A DNA stretch of 23,906 bases, taken from Paracoccaceae bacterium. Lineage in GTDB: Bacteria; Pseudomonadota; Alphaproteobacteria; Rhodobacterales; Rhodobacteraceae. Positions 22,329 through 23,906 of this stretch are shown here, one piece after another. The stretch lies in NCBI GenBank assembly GCA_009920815.1, contig RFZH01000013.1, forward strand, positions 1 to 23,906, written 5' to 3'. The notes under the pieces were generated by a model. It was given only the letters and a program-made list of their open reading frames with translations. It ran no database searches and had not been told where the DNA came from. A program made the position numbers and the translations under genes. How positions within the stretch are numbered: the first letter of the stretch is position 1; every line of letters starts with the position of its first letter.

Positions 22329-23078
22329 CTAAACGGACCAACGGATAAGACAGGTTTCACCGGGTGATAAATCACGCAGCTCAACCTTAATAAAGTCTTT
22401 ACCATGTTCGATTTTGGTTTCCGGATGCCCCGCAACATCGGTGATCATAAATCCTTTTTGCAAAACAACATCCCAATGGTGTGGAAGACCACCATCAAAT
22501 CTTGCCGTTAGGGACACTGTTTTAACCAAGCTCATGATTGATATTGAATAATTTTCAATCTGCTGTGCTCCAAAAAACTCTGCGCGGTACGTTAATTCCC
22601 GCTGAAACGCGTCCCCCGTGGAAAGCGGCTTATCCAGCTTTAGTCGCACAACAGTGTTCGTGACATCTGTGTGTTCAAGCGCCGGTTTGACACCATTTAA
22701 CAAAATGTCTGATATCGTGCCCTCTTCTTGAAGTAAGCTAGAGATTTCTGTGACAGGCCCCCGCACAATGGTTTCAGCTGTTGTCCATGTCTTGAATGAC
22801 GATTTATAATCAGAAGACACATTTATTGTGCCACAGATCGAACGAAAATATGATGTATAACCCGCCCCATCCCGACCATAGGCGGCAAGGTAGGTATTGA
22901 TATCCCCCATCGCGTCGCGCACCGATGTAGCGTCGAATTTATCCAAGATGGCTTTCGTATGTACTTTTACTGTCTCTGGTGAAATGCCCAATTCAACCGC
23001 AATCTCATTACGCGTCGCGCCAACAGCTATCAGTTCAAGAATTTGGAATTGTCGTTCGGTGAGTATAGGGACTTGCAT
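22329..23078 (-). CDS. LuxR-type HTH protein with N-terminal HTH and an unassigned C-terminal region
   Basis: This 249-residue protein begins with a complete LuxR/FixJ-type HTH at residues 5-65 (LTERQFQILELIAVGATRNE, then IAVELGISPETVKVHTKAIL). Almost all LuxR-type regulators carry this domain at the C-terminus, after a receiver or ligand domain. Here the remaining 180 residues follow it. They look beta-rich, with short hydrophobic strands, and include VRGPVTEISS, PHHWDVVLQKG and DLSPGETCLIRW. I do not recognise the domain. No membrane segment or signal peptide is visible, so the protein is probably a cytoplasmic regulator that senses something through its C-terminal part. It converges with the PobR-like gene. 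The start is fixed because the HTH begins within a few residues of it and no upstream in-frame ATG is apparent. Confidence 0.8.
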   Translation of the reverse strand: MQVPILTERQFQILELIAVGATRNEIAVELGISPETVKVHTKAILDKFDATSVRDAMGDINTYLAAYGRDGAGYTSYFRSICGTINVSSDYKSSFKTWTTAETIVRGPVTEISSLLQEEGTISDILLNGVKPALEHTDVTNTVVRLKLDKPLSTGDAFQRELTYRAEFFGAQQIENYSISIMSLVKTVSLTARFDGGLPHHWDVVLQKGFMITDVAGHPETKIEHGKDFIKVELRDLSPGETCLIRWSV

Positions 23079-23180
23079 GAATAACCCGATAAAATGGCCA
23101 ACTTAATGGACTATGTCGTGCCACCAAGGGTTGTATTAAAAAAGATGTTTAAGAACAAACAAAAAAATCAAAAACGTTGG

Positions 23181-23210
23181 AAAATTTCGGGTGGCCCGAC
23201 AGGCCACCCG
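23181..23210 (-). terminator. Terminator of the Gfo/Idh/MocA gene
   Basis: CGGGTGGCC (23188-23196) and GGCCACCCG (23202-23210) make a perfect 9-bp GC-rich stem with a 5-nt loop, ending 6 bp after the stop codon. On the minus strand it runs into AAATTTT. The T tract is short but the stem is strong. Confidence 0.75.
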
Positions 23211-23216
23211 ATGTGC

Positions 23217-23906
23217 TTAATCGCGAAACATGGGGGGACGTGCATCAACCCATGCGCCGTTGTCCTTGCCTGATTGCGCCACGGCAAAGACCGCCGCCAT
23301 GGATCGCAGGCCATCCTCGGCCTTGGGGAACAAATCCGCCGCCGGGTCCATGGCGCGACCGTCTTTTTGTGCGGCAATTGCCTCGGCCAAATCGGAATAG
23401 ATATTGGCAAAGGCCAGCGGCATGCCTTCGGCATGGCCGACGGTCACACGGGTGGACCGATCTGCCTCGGGCGATAAATTGCCTTCGCCGCGCTCAATAA
23501 TCTGGGTACGGCCATTCAGCGGTGTGTAATACAGTTGATTTGGCTGTTCTTGGGACCAGCGCAAACCACCGGTTTCGCCGAAAACTTGGATCCCCAATCC
23601 ATGCTGACGGCCCAATGCGATCGACGATGTCCACAACCGCCCAGCGGTGCCGCCCGACATGCGGAAATTGACCATTGCGTCGTCTTCTAATACGCGTGAC
23701 GGAATGCACGACACGGTATCAGCGGACAGGCGTTCAACCTCTTGCCCTGTGACAAAGCTGGCCATGTGCATGGCGTGAATACCACAATCGGCAAATTGCG
23801 CCGATACCCCCGCCTGTGTGGGATCATAGCGCCAGCGTACACGCGGGTTATCCGCATCGGCCGCGTCCGAATGGTGACCATGGGCAAATTCGGCAAAGAC
23901 CATGCG
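23217..23906 (-). CDS. Gfo/Idh/MocA-family oxidoreductase (C-terminal part)
   Basis: About 230 residues are visible; the frame is open to the right edge, so the N-terminal Rossmann domain lies outside the window. The visible part shows the end of the conserved catalytic region (GVSAQFADCGIHAMHMASFVTG, containing the Asp-x2-x-His pattern of family active sites) and the alpha/beta dimerisation domain (VNFRMSGGTAGRLWTSSIAL, then IQVFGETGGLRW). The C-terminus has GHAEGMPLAFANIYSDLAEAI, commonly seen in myo-inositol dehydrogenase-like members. The reaction should be NAD(P)-dependent oxidation or reduction of a sugar or cyclitol. The substrate cannot be assigned from this fragment. The ATG at 23903 is internal and not a start. 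Confidence 0.87.
   Translation of the reverse strand, partial: RMVFAEFAHGHHSDAADADNPRVRWRYDPTQAGVSAQFADCGIHAMHMASFVTGQEVERLSADTVSCIPSRVLEDDAMVNFRMSGGTAGRLWTSSIALGRQHGLGIQVFGETGGLRWSQEQPNQLYYTPLNGRTQIIERGEGNLSPEADRSTRVTVGHAEGMPLAFANIYSDLAEAIAAQKDGRAMDPAADLFPKAEDGLRSMAAVFAVAQSGKDNGAWVDARPPMFRD

Noticed and set aside
1..23906. CRISPR array, insertion sequence or prophage
   Set aside because: No regularly spaced repeats, transposase motifs, terminal inverted repeats or phage structural genes were found on either strand.

Overview
The window looks like chromosome of a marine-type alphaproteobacterium of the Rhodobacterales (Roseobacter group). The evidence is the gene content: a DUF6324-like small protein next to an MmcB-like DNA repair protein, a small secreted protein of a type I associate with Rhodobacteraceae, a TIGR02204-like ABC exporter, and BCCT and SMR transporter remnants. 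The tRNA-His has A73 and a G1:U72 pair, as in the alphaproteobacterial lineage that lost the usual G-1 identity base. I see no phage, insertion sequence, CRISPR array or plasmid origin. Most of the window is ordinary core and catabolic gene content.

Layout. 1-541: end of a threonine/serine dehydratase. 655-4693 (+): a tightly packed catabolic operon of pcaD, an alpha/beta hydrolase, pcaB and an MFS exporter-like gene, encoding two steps of the protocatechuate branch of the beta-ketoadipate pathway. 4789-7116 (+): a zinc alcohol dehydrogenase and an enolase-superfamily enzyme, closed by a terminator. 7311-7646 (+): a BigR/SqrR-like ArsR repressor with both persulfide-sensing cysteines and a palindrome beside its start. 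A bidirectional terminator separates it from an acyl-CoA synthetase and an ABC exporter on the minus strand (7700-11455). 11770-12575: tRNA-Gly followed by decayed transporter genes (SMR and BCCT). 12773-13881: a YbfF-like esterase and a small secreted protein.

14071-19979 is a housekeeping stretch: lepA, an orphan prepilin-like small protein, tRNA-His, a DUF6324-like protein, mmcB, a probable 6S RNA, an NADPH:FMN reductase, nusB, a zinc-ribbon protein, rlmB and tRNA-Tyr. 20131-22226: pobA, diverging from a PobR-like AraC regulator across an 86-bp gap that holds a perfect inverted repeat. 22329-23078 (-): a LuxR-type HTH protein with the HTH at its N-terminus and an unfamiliar C-terminal region. 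23217-23906 (-): the C-terminal part of a Gfo/Idh/MocA oxidoreductase, cut by the window edge.

Functionally, PobA makes protocatechuate from 4-hydroxybenzoate. PcaB and PcaD act after ring cleavage, but pcaHG, pcaC and pcaQ are not in the window, so the pathway is split. The four stable-RNA genes (three tRNAs and the 6S candidate) all have a -35 and -10 element separated by exactly 17 bp. The best candidates for new biology are the enolase-superfamily enzyme, which lacks two canonical active-site acids, the N-terminal-HTH LuxR protein, and the esterase embedded in the pca operon.
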